NCBI GenBank assembly: GCA_025361725.1
Contig: JANYJV010000082.1
Location: 1-63,588, forward strand
DNA from: Acidimicrobiia bacterium
GTDB lineage: Bacteria; Actinomycetota; Acidimicrobiia; IMCC26256; JAENVU01
DNA length: 63,588 nucleotides
Reading direction: 5' to 3'
Below are positions 25,814 through 34,862 of the stretch, piece by piece. The position numbers and the translations under genes were made by a program. The notes under the pieces are model-generated. The model was not told where the DNA came from. It ran no database searches and saw only the letters and a program-made list of their open reading frames with translations. Numbering within the stretch: position 1 is the first letter of the stretch; each line of letters begins with the position of its first letter.

Positions 25814-26928
25814 GCGGGCCTCGCCGCGTCGTCCTCCTCGGGTCGACGGGTTCGATCGGGACCCAAGCGCTCGACGTCATTCGGTCCCATCGGGACGAGT
25901 ACGACGTCGTCGCCCTCGCCACCGGGATCAACGCCGAACTGCTCGCCGCTCAGGCCGCCGAGTTCGGGGTCCCGTCCGATCGGGCGCTCCTCGCCGGAAC
26001 CCGCCCGGAGGTGCTTGAGGAACTCGCTTCTCTGCCTGAGGCGGATGTCGTGCTCAACGGCGTGGTCGGGTTTGCCGGCCTCCCGGCCACGATCGCGGCC
26101 CTGACTGCGGGGAAGCGCCTGGCGCTGGCCAACAAAGAGAGCCTCATCGCCGGCGGACCGGTGGTGAACGCGGTCCGGCGCGCCGGTGGTGGTGAGATCG
26201 TGCCGGTGGATTCCGAGCACTCCGCGATCTACCAAGCGCTGCGGTCCGGGCGAGCGTCGGAGGTCTCCTCGATCGTCCTGACCGCGAGCGGCGGCCCGTT
26301 CCGAGGCCGGACCCGTGAGGAGCTCGAGCGGGTGGGAATCGCCGACGCGTTGGCCCACCCCACCTGGTCAATGGGCCCGAAGATCACCATCGACTCGTCG
26401 ACGCTCATGAACAAGGGACTCGAGGTGATCGAGGCCCACGAGCTGTTCGGCGTGTCGTTCGACCAGATCGAGGTCGTGGTCCATCCCCAGTCCGTGGTCC
26501 ACGGGATGGTCACGTTCTGCGACGGCGCCACCATTGCGCAGCTGTCGATGCCGGACATGCGCCTGCCGATCGGGCTGGGCCTCGGTGCTCCGGACCGGTT
26601 GGACCAGGCCTTCGGTCCGGTGGATTGGTCCAGGATCGGAACCCTCACTTTCGAGCCGCCTGACCTCGAAGCGTTCCCGTGTTTGACGCTGGCCTACGCG
26701 GCCGGGCGGACCGGTGGTGGGGCCCCGGCGACGCTATCGGGCGCCAACGAAGTAGCAGTGGAGGCGTTCCTGGCGGGTCGGATCGCATGGCTGGCGATCG
26801 CCGAGATCGTCGACGAGGTACTCCAGCACGGAACCGGGAACGTCGATGACGTCCCAGACGTTCTGGAAGCGGACCGAGTCGCGCGCGTCCGCGCTGCGAC
26901 GGTGATCGAAAAGCGAGTAGCCGCGTGA
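25810..26928 (+). CDS. dxr: 1-deoxy-D-xylulose-5-phosphate reductoisomerase
   Basis: Second step of the MEP isoprenoid pathway, NADPH-dependent rearrangement to 2-C-methyl-D-erythritol 4-phosphate. 372 residues. TTG start overlapping the cdsA stop (TTGA). Nucleotide-binding GSTGSIG near 11-17, LANKESLI, metal ligands in VDSEHSAI, and the substrate loop with ASGGPFRG, TWSMGPKITIDSST and MNKGLEVIEAH. All expected residues appear intact. ispG two genes downstream acts in the same pathway. Confidence 0.96.
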   Translation: MSGPRRVVLLGSTGSIGTQALDVIRSHRDEYDVVALATGINAELLAAQAAEFGVPSDRALLAGTRPEVLEELASLPEADVVLNGVVGFAGLPATIAALTAGKRLALANKESLIAGGPVVNAVRRAGGGEIVPVDSEHSAIYQALRSGRASEVSSIVLTASGGPFRGRTREELERVGIADALAHPTWSMGPKITIDSSTLMNKGLEVIEAHELFGVSFDQIEVVVHPQSVVHGMVTFCDGATIAQLSMPDMRLPIGLGLGAPDRLDQAFGPVDWSRIGTLTFEPPDLEAFPCLTLAYAAGRTGGGAPATLSGANEVAVEAFLAGRIAWLAIAEIVDEVLQHGTGNVDDVPDVLEADRVARVRAATVIEKRVAA

Positions 26929-28124
26929 AGGACCCGTTCGGAGACAACGAACCGCCCGTCGAGACCCGCAAGGCGATCACCGGAATCGGCCTGACGCTGC
27001 TCGCAGTGATCGCCCTGGTCATCGTGCGGCCGTCGCTCGCGGTGACGGTGGCGATCATCGTCGGACTGATCATGACGATCATGCTCCACGAGTGGGGCCA
27101 CTACATCGCCGCCAAGAAGTCAGGGATGAAGGTCACCGAGTTCTTCCTCGGATTCGGCCCGCGTGTCTGGTCGTTCCGCAAAGGCGAGACCGAATACGGC
27201 ATCAAGGCGATTCCCGCGGGCGGGTACGTTCGCATCGTCGGCATGACCAACCTCGAAGAGGTCGACCCCGAGGACGAGGACCGCACGTACCGGCAGGCGA
27301 CCGTCGGTAAGCGCTTGATCACGGTGCTCGCAGGGATCATCGTCAACCTCTGCATCGCACTGGTGCTGATCTACTCGTTGCTCGTCTTCCACGGCCCCGA
27401 GAAGATCTCGACGGTCATCGATCAGGTCTCGGCGCATTCGCCCGCCCTCGCCGCCGGTATTCGCTCCGGTGATCGAGTCATTGCCATCAACGGCCACCGG
27501 ATCACGAAGTGGGAGCAGGTCGGTACCTACGTCCGGCCGAATGCCGGCAAACCGCTCTCGATCGAGTTGGAGCGCGCGGGGCGTCGGATCACCGTGGAGG
27601 CCACACCCAAGATGACCGACGGTGCGCTGCGCGTCGGTATTGCCGCCCGCCTCATCAGTGAGCCGGTCGGTGTCCTCGCCGCCGTTCCCCAGACGTTCTC
27701 GACCTTCGGCCGGGGTGTCGGCGACACGGTTGGAGCGCTGGGCAAAGTGTTCTCCGCCAGCGGTATCGAGCGGTACGGCAAGACCGTGACCAACTCCAAG
27801 GGTGGCTTCTCCGCCCAGGAACGCCCGCGCTCAGTGGTCGGCATCGTGGCCGACGGCGGTGACATCGTCGGCGGCAATTGGTGGGTGCTGCTCGGACTGC
27901 TTGCGGCAATCAACGTCTTCGTCGCGTTGTTCAACCTGCTGCCGTTGCCCCCGCTCGACGGTGGGCACGCAGCCGTCGCCGCGTACGAGGGTCTCGCCTC
28001 CAAGATCCGAGGCCGGCGAGTGCGGGTCGATTACCAGAAGTTGCTGCCGGTCGCCGCGGTCGTCGTGGTCGTGATCCTGATGTTTGGACTCTCCACGATC
28101 TACCTCGACCTTCGCAGCTTGTAA
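26925..28124 (+). CDS. rseP: Site-2 protease family membrane metalloprotease
   Basis: Intramembrane zinc protease of the RseP/Rip1 group, which cleaves membrane-bound regulators such as anti-sigma factors. 399 residues; GTG overlaps the dxr stop. Zinc motif HEWGH at 55-59 in the first catalytic helix, a PDZ domain at about 155-235 (SPALAAGIRSGDRVIAING), and the second metal-binding segment NLLPLPPLDGGH near 345. Four or so transmembrane helices. Neighbours dxr and ispG is the standard actinobacterial order. Confidence 0.95.
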   Translation: MKDPFGDNEPPVETRKAITGIGLTLLAVIALVIVRPSLAVTVAIIVGLIMTIMLHEWGHYIAAKKSGMKVTEFFLGFGPRVWSFRKGETEYGIKAIPAGGYVRIVGMTNLEEVDPEDEDRTYRQATVGKRLITVLAGIIVNLCIALVLIYSLLVFHGPEKISTVIDQVSAHSPALAAGIRSGDRVIAINGHRITKWEQVGTYVRPNAGKPLSIELERAGRRITVEATPKMTDGALRVGIAARLISEPVGVLAAVPQTFSTFGRGVGDTVGALGKVFSASGIERYGKTVTNSKGGFSAQERPRSVVGIVADGGDIVGGNWWVLLGLLAAINVFVALFNLLPLPPLDGGHAAVAAYEGLASKIRGRRVRVDYQKLLPVAAVVVVVILMFGLSTIYLDLRSL

Positions 28125-28212
28125 CGCCCCGTGAGCCGTCGGGAACGGTGGCTCGGTGTGGGGATGTTGCGAAGATCCCGGACGCGGGTACGCCGTATCC
28201 GAACCGCGCCCG

Positions 28213-28218
28213 TAGGCT
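28213..28218 (+). promoter_or_regulatory. Putative ispG -10 box, leaderless
   Basis: TAGGCT seven bases before the ispG GTG at 28226; no Shine-Dalgarno. An ATG two bases earlier reads straight into a stop (ATGTGA), so the GTG is the only sensible start. Confidence 0.5.
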
Positions 28219-28225
28219 GGCCCAT

Positions 28226-29452
28226 GTGACCACACCGCGCCGCAAGACCCGTCAGGTCGTCGTCGGACGCGTGCCGGGTCCGAGCGTTGCGGTGGGCGGC
28301 GACGCTGCCGTCTCGGTGCAGTCGATGACCACCACCAAGACCGCGGACGTCGAAGGCACCCTCGCCCAGATCTACGCGCTGGCGGCCGCCGGTTGCGACA
28401 TCGTGCGCTGCACCTGCAACGAAGAGGAAGCGGCCGAGGGTCTTGCCCAGATCGTTCCCCGATCGCCGGTGCCGATCATCGCGGACATCCATTTTCAGTA
28501 CCGCTTGGCGCTCGCCGCGATGGAAGCGGGCGTGCAGGGACTGCGGCTGAATCCTGGCAACATCCGGAAGGCCGCGCACATCAAGGCGGTGGCGCAGGAG
28601 GCGAAAGACCGCGGCCTGCCGATCCGCATCGGGGTCAACGCCGGCTCGCTCGACCCGGACATCGCCGGGCAGCACGGCATCACGCCCGAGGCACTGGTGG
28701 CATCGGCCCAGCGCGAGCTCGCACACTTCGCCGAGGTCGGCTTCGACGACGTGAAGATTTCGGTCAAGGCCAGCAACGTCGCGCTGATGATCGATGCCTA
28801 TCGGCTGCTCTCCGAGACCGTCGACTATCCGCTGCACCTCGGGGTCACAGAAGCCGGCCCACCGCCGAACGGACTGATCAAGTCCACCGCCGGGATCGCC
28901 ACGCTTCTGGCCGAGGGCATCGGCGACACCATTCGCTACTCACTCACCGCGGATCCGGTCGAGGAGGCGCGCGCCGGACGCACGCTGCTGGAGTCGCTCG
29001 GCCTGCGCGAGCGGCGAGGCCTCGATCTGATTGCGTGCCCCAGTTGCGGCCGGGCCGAGGTCGACGTCATCAAAGTCGCCGGCGATGCCATGGCCGCGCT
29101 GAGTGAGTTGAACATCCCGCTGCAAGTCGCGGTGATGGGCTGTGTGGTGAACGGGCCGGGCGAGGCGCGAGAGGCCGACCTCGGCATCGCCGCCGGCCGC
29201 GGCCGTGGGCACTTGTTCGTCAAGGGTCAGGTGGTGCGTGTCGTCCCCGAAGCCGAGATGGTCGACGCGCTCGTTGCCACCGCGAAGCAGATCATGGACG
29301 ACGGCATCGAGGCCGTGATCGCGAACGCCGACGTCGGCGCGGCCGCCGAGGCCGAAGCCGTGCGGGTAGAACTCATCACCTCACAAGGCAACGACGCGAA
29401 CCACGAGGCCGAGAAGATCGAACGCATCCGCGAACTCGCCGGCGACAAGTAA
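28226..29452 (+). CDS. ispG: (E)-4-hydroxy-3-methylbut-2-enyl-diphosphate synthase
   Basis: Iron-sulfur enzyme of the MEP isoprenoid pathway, converting ME-cPP to HMBPP. 408 residues from GTG 28226. TIM-barrel half begins with VVVGRVPGPSVAVGGDAAVSVQSMTTTKTAD (quoted only in part elsewhere), IVRCTCNEEEA, PIIADIHFQ, LRLNPGNI; the [4Fe-4S] ligands are Cys271 and Cys274 (CPSC) and Cys306 (MGCVVNGPGE), with a Glu nearby. It is separated from the site-2 protease by about 100 bases and has its own promoter-like box. Confidence 0.95.
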   Translation: MTTPRRKTRQVVVGRVPGPSVAVGGDAAVSVQSMTTTKTADVEGTLAQIYALAAAGCDIVRCTCNEEEAAEGLAQIVPRSPVPIIADIHFQYRLALAAMEAGVQGLRLNPGNIRKAAHIKAVAQEAKDRGLPIRIGVNAGSLDPDIAGQHGITPEALVASAQRELAHFAEVGFDDVKISVKASNVALMIDAYRLLSETVDYPLHLGVTEAGPPPNGLIKSTAGIATLLAEGIGDTIRYSLTADPVEEARAGRTLLESLGLRERRGLDLIACPSCGRAEVDVIKVAGDAMAALSELNIPLQVAVMGCVVNGPGEAREADLGIAAGRGRGHLFVKGQVVRVVPEAEMVDALVATAKQIMDDGIEAVIANADVGAAAEAEAVRVELITSQGNDANHEAEKIERIRELAGDK

Positions 29453-29461
29453 CCCGACTCT

Positions 29462-29513
29462 CCCGCTCTTGGCCCTGCGGGCCGTTCCGCGCGTTGCCCT
29501 GTGGGCCGGGGCC
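29462..29513 (-). repeat. Dispersed hairpin repeat, copy at the ispG-gatD junction
   Basis: Fills the 64-base gap between convergent ispG and gatD. Minus-strand tail GAGCGGGA and hairpin GGCCC-GCA-GGGCC (29471-29483 on plus), plus a second, degenerate hairpin unit (GGCCC-ACA-GGGCA) at about 29494-29506. It may serve as a shared transcription-stop structure. Confidence 0.7.
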
Positions 29514-29516
29514 TGC

Positions 29517-30305
29517 TCAGCCGCGGTTGAGGTGCCAGTCACGGCGGCGGGCCGCGAGACCGGTGAGCAGCGCGGCGGCGAGCCGCTCCGAACGCAGCTG
29601 CGCCACAATCACGGCCACGGGGTCGGTGAGGGGCGTGATGGCGTCGAGACCGAGCACCCAGCCCAACAGGTGATCGGCGAGCGCCGCGTTGCGGGGGAGT
29701 GCGGGACCGTGGAGGTACGTGCCGAGGATATGTTCGACAAGGACGCCGTCGACGAGCGTGCCGCTGGCATAGGGAACGCCGTTGCCGTGGCCGACGGTCA
29801 CCCGCCCGAGCGGCGCGATACCTGGCCCGAGGGTGGTGCGGCCACCGTGGTTCTCGAAGCCGGTCAGGGTGGGCAGGCCACTCGAAGGCGCAGGCTCGAC
29901 GACGCACTCGCCGATCAGGCGGCCGGCGCCCGCACGAGTCGACAGATCGACGAGGCCGAGACCGTCGAGGATCTCGCCGTCCGACGCTTCGTAGGTGGTG
30001 CCGAGGAGTTGGAACCCCGCGCAGACCGCGAACACTGCCGCGCCCCCGGTGAGGGCACGGTCGATCGCGGCGCGAGAGTCGCGCATGCCGGCGGCGGCCA
30101 TGATCTGCGCGTCGTCCTCACCGCCGCCGAAGAGGTACACGTCGAGCGATTCCGGAATCGGTGTTCCGGCGGCCACCTCTACCAACTCGGCATCGATGCC
30201 GCGTCGGCGACACCGTTCGACGAGCACGACCGCGTTCCCGCGGTCGCCGTAGGTCCCGAGCAGGTCCGGGTAGACGAGTCCGACGCGGACCGCAGAGTCG
30301 CGCAT
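29517..30305 (-). CDS. gatD: Lipid II isoglutaminyl synthase, glutaminase subunit GatD
   Basis: Supplies ammonia from glutamine to MurT, which amidates D-Glu of lipid II in Gram-positive cell walls. 262 residues, ATG overlapping the murT stop by one base. CobB/CobQ-type class I amidotransferase: nucleophile Cys95 (VCAGFQLLG) and His199 (TYLHGP). N-terminal segment VGLVYPDLLGTYGDRGN is family-typical. It forms an operon with murT; both are needed as a complex. Confidence 0.93.
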   Translation of the reverse strand: MRDSAVRVGLVYPDLLGTYGDRGNAVVLVERCRRRGIDAELVEVAAGTPIPESLDVYLFGGGEDDAQIMAAAGMRDSRAAIDRALTGGAAVFAVCAGFQLLGTTYEASDGEILDGLGLVDLSTRAGAGRLIGECVVEPAPSSGLPTLTGFENHGGRTTLGPGIAPLGRVTVGHGNGVPYASGTLVDGVLVEHILGTYLHGPALPRNAALADHLLGWVLGLDAITPLTDPVAVIVAQLRSERLAAALLTGLAARRRDWHLNRG

Positions 30306-31531
30306 CACCACGACGCCCGCGTGAGATGGGTGAACTGCGTGTAGGACGCAACGATGGTGACCGCGCCCGGCAGCGCGGCGGCGGCTTCGAGTGGGTCGGG
30401 TTCGACGATGTGATCGACGCCGCCGTACCCCAATCGCACCGCGACGTCGAGGCAGCGTTCGCCGCTCGCGGCGACGGCCTTGCCCCGCAGCAACTCATAG
30501 GGCACGTCCCAGAGCCACGACGGGTCTCGACCGTCGGCCACGTGTGCGTTCACCGCGAGGACGACGGCACGGTCGGTCGGCTGGAGCCAACGCAAGACCT
30601 CGGTCCAACCGGCCGGATTCTTGGCAAGGACCACCGGCACCTCACGACCGTCGGGCAAACGAACGGTCGAGAAGCGGCCAGAGACAACCTCCACGGCGCG
30701 CATGCCCCGGACCGCAGTCATTGGATCGACGTGGAAATGATCGATCGCGGCGGTCAACGCAAGCGCCGCGTTCATGCGGTTCCAGTCGCCCTGGAGCTGG
30801 AGCTCCAGGGCGATCTCGCCGTCAGGAGTCGTGAGGTGGCCGCCGGTCAGGGCGTACGTGGCCTCGGGTTGGGTGAAGCCACAGTGGTCGCAGTGGAAAG
30901 TGTCCGCACTCCAGGTGAGCAGAGCCGCGCACTGCGGACACGTGGCGGCGTCCGAGCGCCAGGGCGCGCCGAGCGCGACCCACGTGACGCTGGCATGCGC
31001 GCCCACCGACCACACCACGTGCGGATCGGACGCGTTCGCGACCACCGCGAGGTCAGGGTGGGTGTCGCAGACTGCGCGCCAACGCAGCGCGATGCTGCGC
31101 ACTTCACCGAATCGATCCAGTTGGTCGCGTGTCAGATTCCCGAGCACCAGCAGCTCGGCGTGCAGTGGGTCGATGACCTTCGGCACCCACCGCTCGTCCA
31201 CTTCGATGATCGCCACATCGGAAGTGGCATCCCGGCCGAGCGCGGCCGCGACCCCGGCCGGCATGTTGGCCCCGGTGTGGTTACTCGCCACCGGGTACCC
31301 GCACGCGCGCAACCCGTCGGCGAGCAAGCGAGTGGTTGTGGTCTTGCCGTTCGTGGCCGAGATGATCGCAATGCGGCGTCGGCCGGCGACCTCGCGCAGG
31401 AGATCCGGTGCGACCGCAAGCATTACCCGCCCGCTCACCTGGGTACCGGCCCCGCGTCCGGTGACCCGTGACGCCCACCCGGCGGCGCGGCCCGCAGCCA
31501 GCGCGACCCGCGCTCGTGGTCCTCGCCTCAC
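30305..31531 (-). CDS. murT: Lipid II isoglutaminyl synthase, Mur-ligase subunit MurT
   Basis: ATP-dependent ligase-like subunit of the MurT-GatD complex that amidates peptidoglycan stem D-glutamate. 408 residues from the GTG at 31531. P-loop SATNGKTTTT near 59-67, a Mur-ligase central domain, a zinc ribbon with Cys198, Cys201, Cys214 and Cys217, and the C-terminal DUF1727 domain. A GGGAG five bases before the start, supplied by the adjacent repeat, is the likely ribosome binding site. Confidence 0.93.
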   Translation of the reverse strand: MRRGPRARVALAAGRAAGWASRVTGRGAGTQVSGRVMLAVAPDLLREVAGRRRIAIISATNGKTTTTRLLADGLRACGYPVASNHTGANMPAGVAAALGRDATSDVAIIEVDERWVPKVIDPLHAELLVLGNLTRDQLDRFGEVRSIALRWRAVCDTHPDLAVVANASDPHVVWSVGAHASVTWVALGAPWRSDAATCPQCAALLTWSADTFHCDHCGFTQPEATYALTGGHLTTPDGEIALELQLQGDWNRMNAALALTAAIDHFHVDPMTAVRGMRAVEVVSGRFSTVRLPDGREVPVVLAKNPAGWTEVLRWLQPTDRAVVLAVNAHVADGRDPSWLWDVPYELLRGKAVAASGERCLDVAVRLGYGGVDHIVEPDPLEAAAALPGAVTIVASYTQFTHLTRASW

Positions 31532-31629
31532 GTCACTCCCGCTCTTGGCGACTGCGTCGCCGGGCCGCTCGGGCCCCGGCTCGGACGAATCTGCGTTGGC
31601 CGCGTTCTGCGTGGTCCTCGCCTCACGTC
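31515..31629 (-). repeat. Dispersed hairpin repeat flanked by 20-bp direct duplications
   Basis: 20-bp perfect direct repeats at 31515-31534 and 31610-31629 flank 75 bp that carry a copy of the hairpin repeat: minus-strand CCGGGGCCCGAGCGGCCC, then hairpin GGCGAC-GCA-GTCGCC (31547-31561) and AAGAGCGGGA. The hairpin stem differs from other copies by compensatory changes. The duplicated 20 bp covers the end of the methyltransferase gene and the start of murT, so the segment looks inserted into a former four-base gene overlap. Confidence 0.8.
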
Positions 31630-32390
31630 TTCTCGCACCAGTAGGCATCGACGCGGTAGGGGATCGAGATCCGGTCGCTGCCCGCAGTGCCGGCGTGGTT
31701 CGTGGCCTGGGCTCGCACCTCGTCGAGCACGCGGGTCTTTGCCTCGTCGGCGAGAACGGCGACGTGGCTGACCGATCGGAAGCGGTCCACCACTTCCTCG
31801 ACGGTCATCACTTGCGCGTGGTGGAACGTGGCCTCGTGCAGCGGACCGAAGTACGGCGTCTCGGTGAAGGCGGCCTCCCGCCATTCGTCGTGCTCGCGCC
31901 ACGGCGCCTTCTTCTCGACGCGGTCCATGATCGACCAGAGCGCGTCGACGTGGGCGAGTGATCGATCGCGTGCGTTCCACAGCAGGCCGAGTCGGCCGCC
32001 GGGCCGGAGGACGCGAGCCGCTTCCGCGAGCGCGACCGGCGCGTCGAACCAATGAAATGCCTGGGCCACGGTGATGGCGTCGAGACTCTCGGCTTTGAGC
32101 GGGAGGAGCTCGGCGGAGCAGGAGAGCACCGGCACTGGCGGACTCGTGCGGGCAAGGACCGCACGCATGCCGTCGACGGGTTCGGCCGCGATCAGACGCG
32201 CTCCGTACGGCTCAAGCAGGCGAGTGAACTTGCCGGTCCCGGCCGCGAGGTCCAGCACCGTACGACCGGGACCAATACCGAGAGACTCAGCGAACCACTC
32301 GACGCAATCGGCGGGATAACTCGGGCGGGCCCGCTCGTAGCTGGCAGCCTCTCGATCGAATCCCGCGTCGGCGACTTCGTGAACGGGCAT
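31623..32390 (-). CDS. Class I SAM-dependent methyltransferase
   Basis: 255 residues, ATG start. Seven-stranded methyltransferase fold: motif I LDLAAGTGKFTRLL, acidic AAEP at the end of beta-2, motif IV-like DAITVAQAFHWFD, and RPGGRLGLLW. Ubiquinone/menaquinone-biosynthesis-like (UbiE-like) group; substrate not determinable. Its stop lies in the 20-bp sequence duplicated at the murT start. Confidence 0.85.
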   Translation of the reverse strand: MPVHEVADAGFDREAASYERARPSYPADCVEWFAESLGIGPGRTVLDLAAGTGKFTRLLEPYGARLIAAEPVDGMRAVLARTSPPVPVLSCSAELLPLKAESLDAITVAQAFHWFDAPVALAEAARVLRPGGRLGLLWNARDRSLAHVDALWSIMDRVEKKAPWREHDEWREAAFTETPYFGPLHEATFHHAQVMTVEEVVDRFRSVSHVAVLADEAKTRVLDEVRAQATNHAGTAGSDRISIPYRVDAYWCEKT

Positions 32391-32457
32391 CCGGCCATGA
32401 TGGCACCCTTGCCTCTCGGGGTCCGGCCTCGTTCGCCCTCTCGTCAGGGCGCCACGG

Positions 32458-33306
32458 TCACGCCGGTCGGGACGCCTGAAGGGTGAAGGTGCACGCCAGC
32501 CGGTCCGGACGATCAGCCAGCTCGTACTCGCCGAGTGGCGGGACTTGGACCATCGCCCCGTCGAGCGCGTTCCAGGGCACGGTGCGGTGTTCGGTCAAGG
32601 TGTCGATGGGCAGGCCCGCATTAATCAATGCGGTGATCATCTCTCCGATGCTCCAGTTCCATTGGTAGGTGATCGTGTGCTCGAGCGGGGTGCCGTCACC
32701 TTCGTAGCTGGTCGGCTCCTCGAAGCGCGTGGGGCCGGCGGCACCGAACGCCGGGTGGCCCACCGTGATCGAGGGATTCTCCGCCGAGGTGTCCGCGATG
32801 CTCAAGAGCATCGGATGCGCGTCGCGGAGGAAGAGCCGTCCGCCGGGGCGCAGGAGTTGGGCCACGACGGTCGCCCACCCGTCGATGTCGGGAAGCCAGA
32901 TCAAGGCCCCGATACCGGTGAAGACAAGATCGAACCGGGAAGGACCGAGCACTGTGACCGCGTCGTACAACTCACCCTCGACGAAGGTCGCATTCGAATT
33001 GGCCCGTTCGGCCAGGGCTCGGGCGGCGTCGATCGCCGCCGGTGAAAAGTCGTACCCGGTGACCGACGCGGCACCCAACCGGTCGAGCGACACGGTGTCG
33101 GTACCGATATGGCATTGGAGGTGCACGACGTCGAGGCCGGAGATGTCGCCGAGCCGGGGTCGGTCGAACTGCACGACCCGACTGATGTGTTCGGGATCGT
33201 CGAAGTCCTCGAGCGCGTACCCGTTGGGGCCGGTGTGGACCGGGACGCGGTCCTCCCAGTTCTCGAGGTTGGCCTGACGCTGCTCATCGAGGGGCACCTG
33301 GATCAT
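32458..33306 (-). CDS. Class I SAM-dependent methyltransferase
   Basis: 282 residues from the ATG at 33306 (MIQVPLDEQRQANLENWEDR). Motif I region VVHLQCHIGTDTVSLDRLGA, then VTGYDFSPAAIDAARALAE and the RPGGRLFLRDAHP segment; His/Asp residues in DAHPMLL resemble small-molecule methyltransferases. Not closely similar to its neighbour at 31623, so not a recent duplicate. Function unknown. It is divergent from the amidase gene. Confidence 0.85.
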   Translation of the reverse strand: MIQVPLDEQRQANLENWEDRVPVHTGPNGYALEDFDDPEHISRVVQFDRPRLGDISGLDVVHLQCHIGTDTVSLDRLGAASVTGYDFSPAAIDAARALAERANSNATFVEGELYDAVTVLGPSRFDLVFTGIGALIWLPDIDGWATVVAQLLRPGGRLFLRDAHPMLLSIADTSAENPSITVGHPAFGAAGPTRFEEPTSYEGDGTPLEHTITYQWNWSIGEMITALINAGLPIDTLTEHRTVPWNALDGAMVQVPPLGEYELADRPDRLACTFTLQASRPA

Positions 33307-33397
33307 GATGGCACCGAGTCCCGTCGGCGCACGCGTGATTGATCCGCGAGAGACTGCGGAGTGAACGACGTGAGACGGCGAACCCGAGGAGACCGTG

Positions 33398-34834
33398 ATG
33401 ACCGATCCCTGGCTTGATGCCACCGCCCAGGCCGAACTCGTGCGTTCTGGTGAGGCGAAGCCTCTCGAACTCGTCGACGCCGCGATCGCGCGCGTTGAGG
33501 AGCTGAATCCCCGCTTGAATGCGGTGATCCACCAGCAGTTCGAGCGGGCGCGCGATGCGGCCCGGGGTGAGCTGCCCGACGGGCCGTTTCGCGGTGTGCC
33601 GTTCCTGATCAAGGACGCGGTCTGTCACGAGGCCGGCGAGCCGTACCACTTCGGCTTGCAAGTGTTGAAGGACATCGACTGGCGTTCTGATTCGGACACG
33701 TGGTTGGTGGAGCGGTACCGAAACGCCGGATTCGTGTCGGTCGGTCGCACGAACACGCCGGAGATGGCGAGCACGATCACCACCGAACCGCGCGCGTACG
33801 GTGCCGCGCACAATCCGTGGGACCTCGGGCGATCCACCGGCGGATCGAGCGGTGGGGCCGCAGCCGCAGTGGCATCGGGCATGGTGGCGGCTGCGCACGG
33901 CAACGACATGGGCGGCTCGATCCGGCTTCCCGCGTCGTTGTGCGGTGTCGTCGGGCTGAAGCCCACACGCGGCCGCACCACGCTCGGCCCGGACTTCGGT
34001 GAGCTCTGGGGGCCGACGGCCCACGAACATGTGCTGACGCGTACGGTGCGTGACACCGCCGGAATCTTGGACGCCGCGTGCGGCCCGGGCGTGGGCGACC
34101 CCTACGAGATTGCGCCGCCGGCGCGACCCTACGCGCGGGAGGTCGGCGCGGATCCTGGTCGGTTGCGCATCGGATTCCGCACGTTGCGGTGCGACGGCAC
34201 GGGCGAGCCGCACGAGGACGTCGTCGCCGCAGTCCATGACGCAGCTGCGCTCTGTGAGTCACTCGGTCACCACGTCACGCTCGATGCGATCACCGCGCTC
34301 GACGATCCTCGGCTTGGAGCGGCGCTCCCGGCTGTGTGGGCGGGGGTGATTGCGCGTGAAGTGGAGCGGTGGGGCGAGACGATCGGTCGGACGATTGCCA
34401 TCGGCGAACTCGAACCGCTGAACCAAACGCTGGTGGAGATGTCCGCGGGTGTGTCGGCGACGGCGTACCTGGCGGCGGTGGAGGGTATGACCGGGTGGGC
34501 GCGCGGCGTCGCGGCCTGGTTCTCCGACTTCGACGTGATGATCCTGCCGACCGTTCCCGAGCCGCCATTCGAGCTCGGGCGTTTCGCCGGAGGTCAGGGT
34601 GACCCGTTCCTTCAGCTGCTGGACTCCGGCGCGCTCATCACCTACACGCTGCCGTTCAACGCGACCGGGCAACCCGCGATCTCACTGCCCCTCGGAATGA
34701 GTACCGACGGCCTTCCGATCGGTGTGCAGTTCGCCGCGCCGTTCGGACGCGAAGACGTGCTGATCCGGCTCGCATCGCAGATCGAGGCGGCGGCCCCGTG
34801 GTCGGACCGTCGCCCACCGGTATGCGCCGTGTGA
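33398..34834 (+). CDS. Amidase-signature hydrolase
   Basis: 478 residues; ATG with GAGGAG six bases upstream (a GTG one codon earlier is possible). Amidase-signature triad visible: Lys72 (LIKDAV), cis-Ser150 (GGSSGG) and nucleophile Ser174 (MGGSIRLPAS), the spacing seen in this family. Hydrolyses carboxamides; family members range from aryl amides to 6-aminohexanoate dimers. There is no GatB/GatC next to it, so not the GatA subunit by context. Substrate unknown. Confidence 0.9.
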   Translation: MTDPWLDATAQAELVRSGEAKPLELVDAAIARVEELNPRLNAVIHQQFERARDAARGELPDGPFRGVPFLIKDAVCHEAGEPYHFGLQVLKDIDWRSDSDTWLVERYRNAGFVSVGRTNTPEMASTITTEPRAYGAAHNPWDLGRSTGGSSGGAAAAVASGMVAAAHGNDMGGSIRLPASLCGVVGLKPTRGRTTLGPDFGELWGPTAHEHVLTRTVRDTAGILDAACGPGVGDPYEIAPPARPYAREVGADPGRLRIGFRTLRCDGTGEPHEDVVAAVHDAAALCESLGHHVTLDAITALDDPRLGAALPAVWAGVIAREVERWGETIGRTIAIGELEPLNQTLVEMSAGVSATAYLAAVEGMTGWARGVAAWFSDFDVMILPTVPEPPFELGRFAGGQGDPFLQLLDSGALITYTLPFNATGQPAISLPLGMSTDGLPIGVQFAAPFGREDVLIRLASQIEAAAPWSDRRPPVCAV

Positions 34835-34862
34835 GCGCGAGGTGCCTATCCGCTCGCCCTCT
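34827..34862 (+). repeat. Second repeat type, copy A
   Basis: 36 bp beginning at the amidase stop, matching the reverse complement of 44882-44918 with one indel and one substitution. It contains GAGCG ... CGCTC arms around AGGTGCCT and spans the 27-base gap between the convergent amidase and zur genes, so it may work as a shared stop structure. Confidence 0.7.

Noticed and set aside
33398-34834. GatA subunit of the tRNA amidotransferase
   Set aside because: No gatB or gatC nearby; amidase-signature enzymes are a large family with many other roles.
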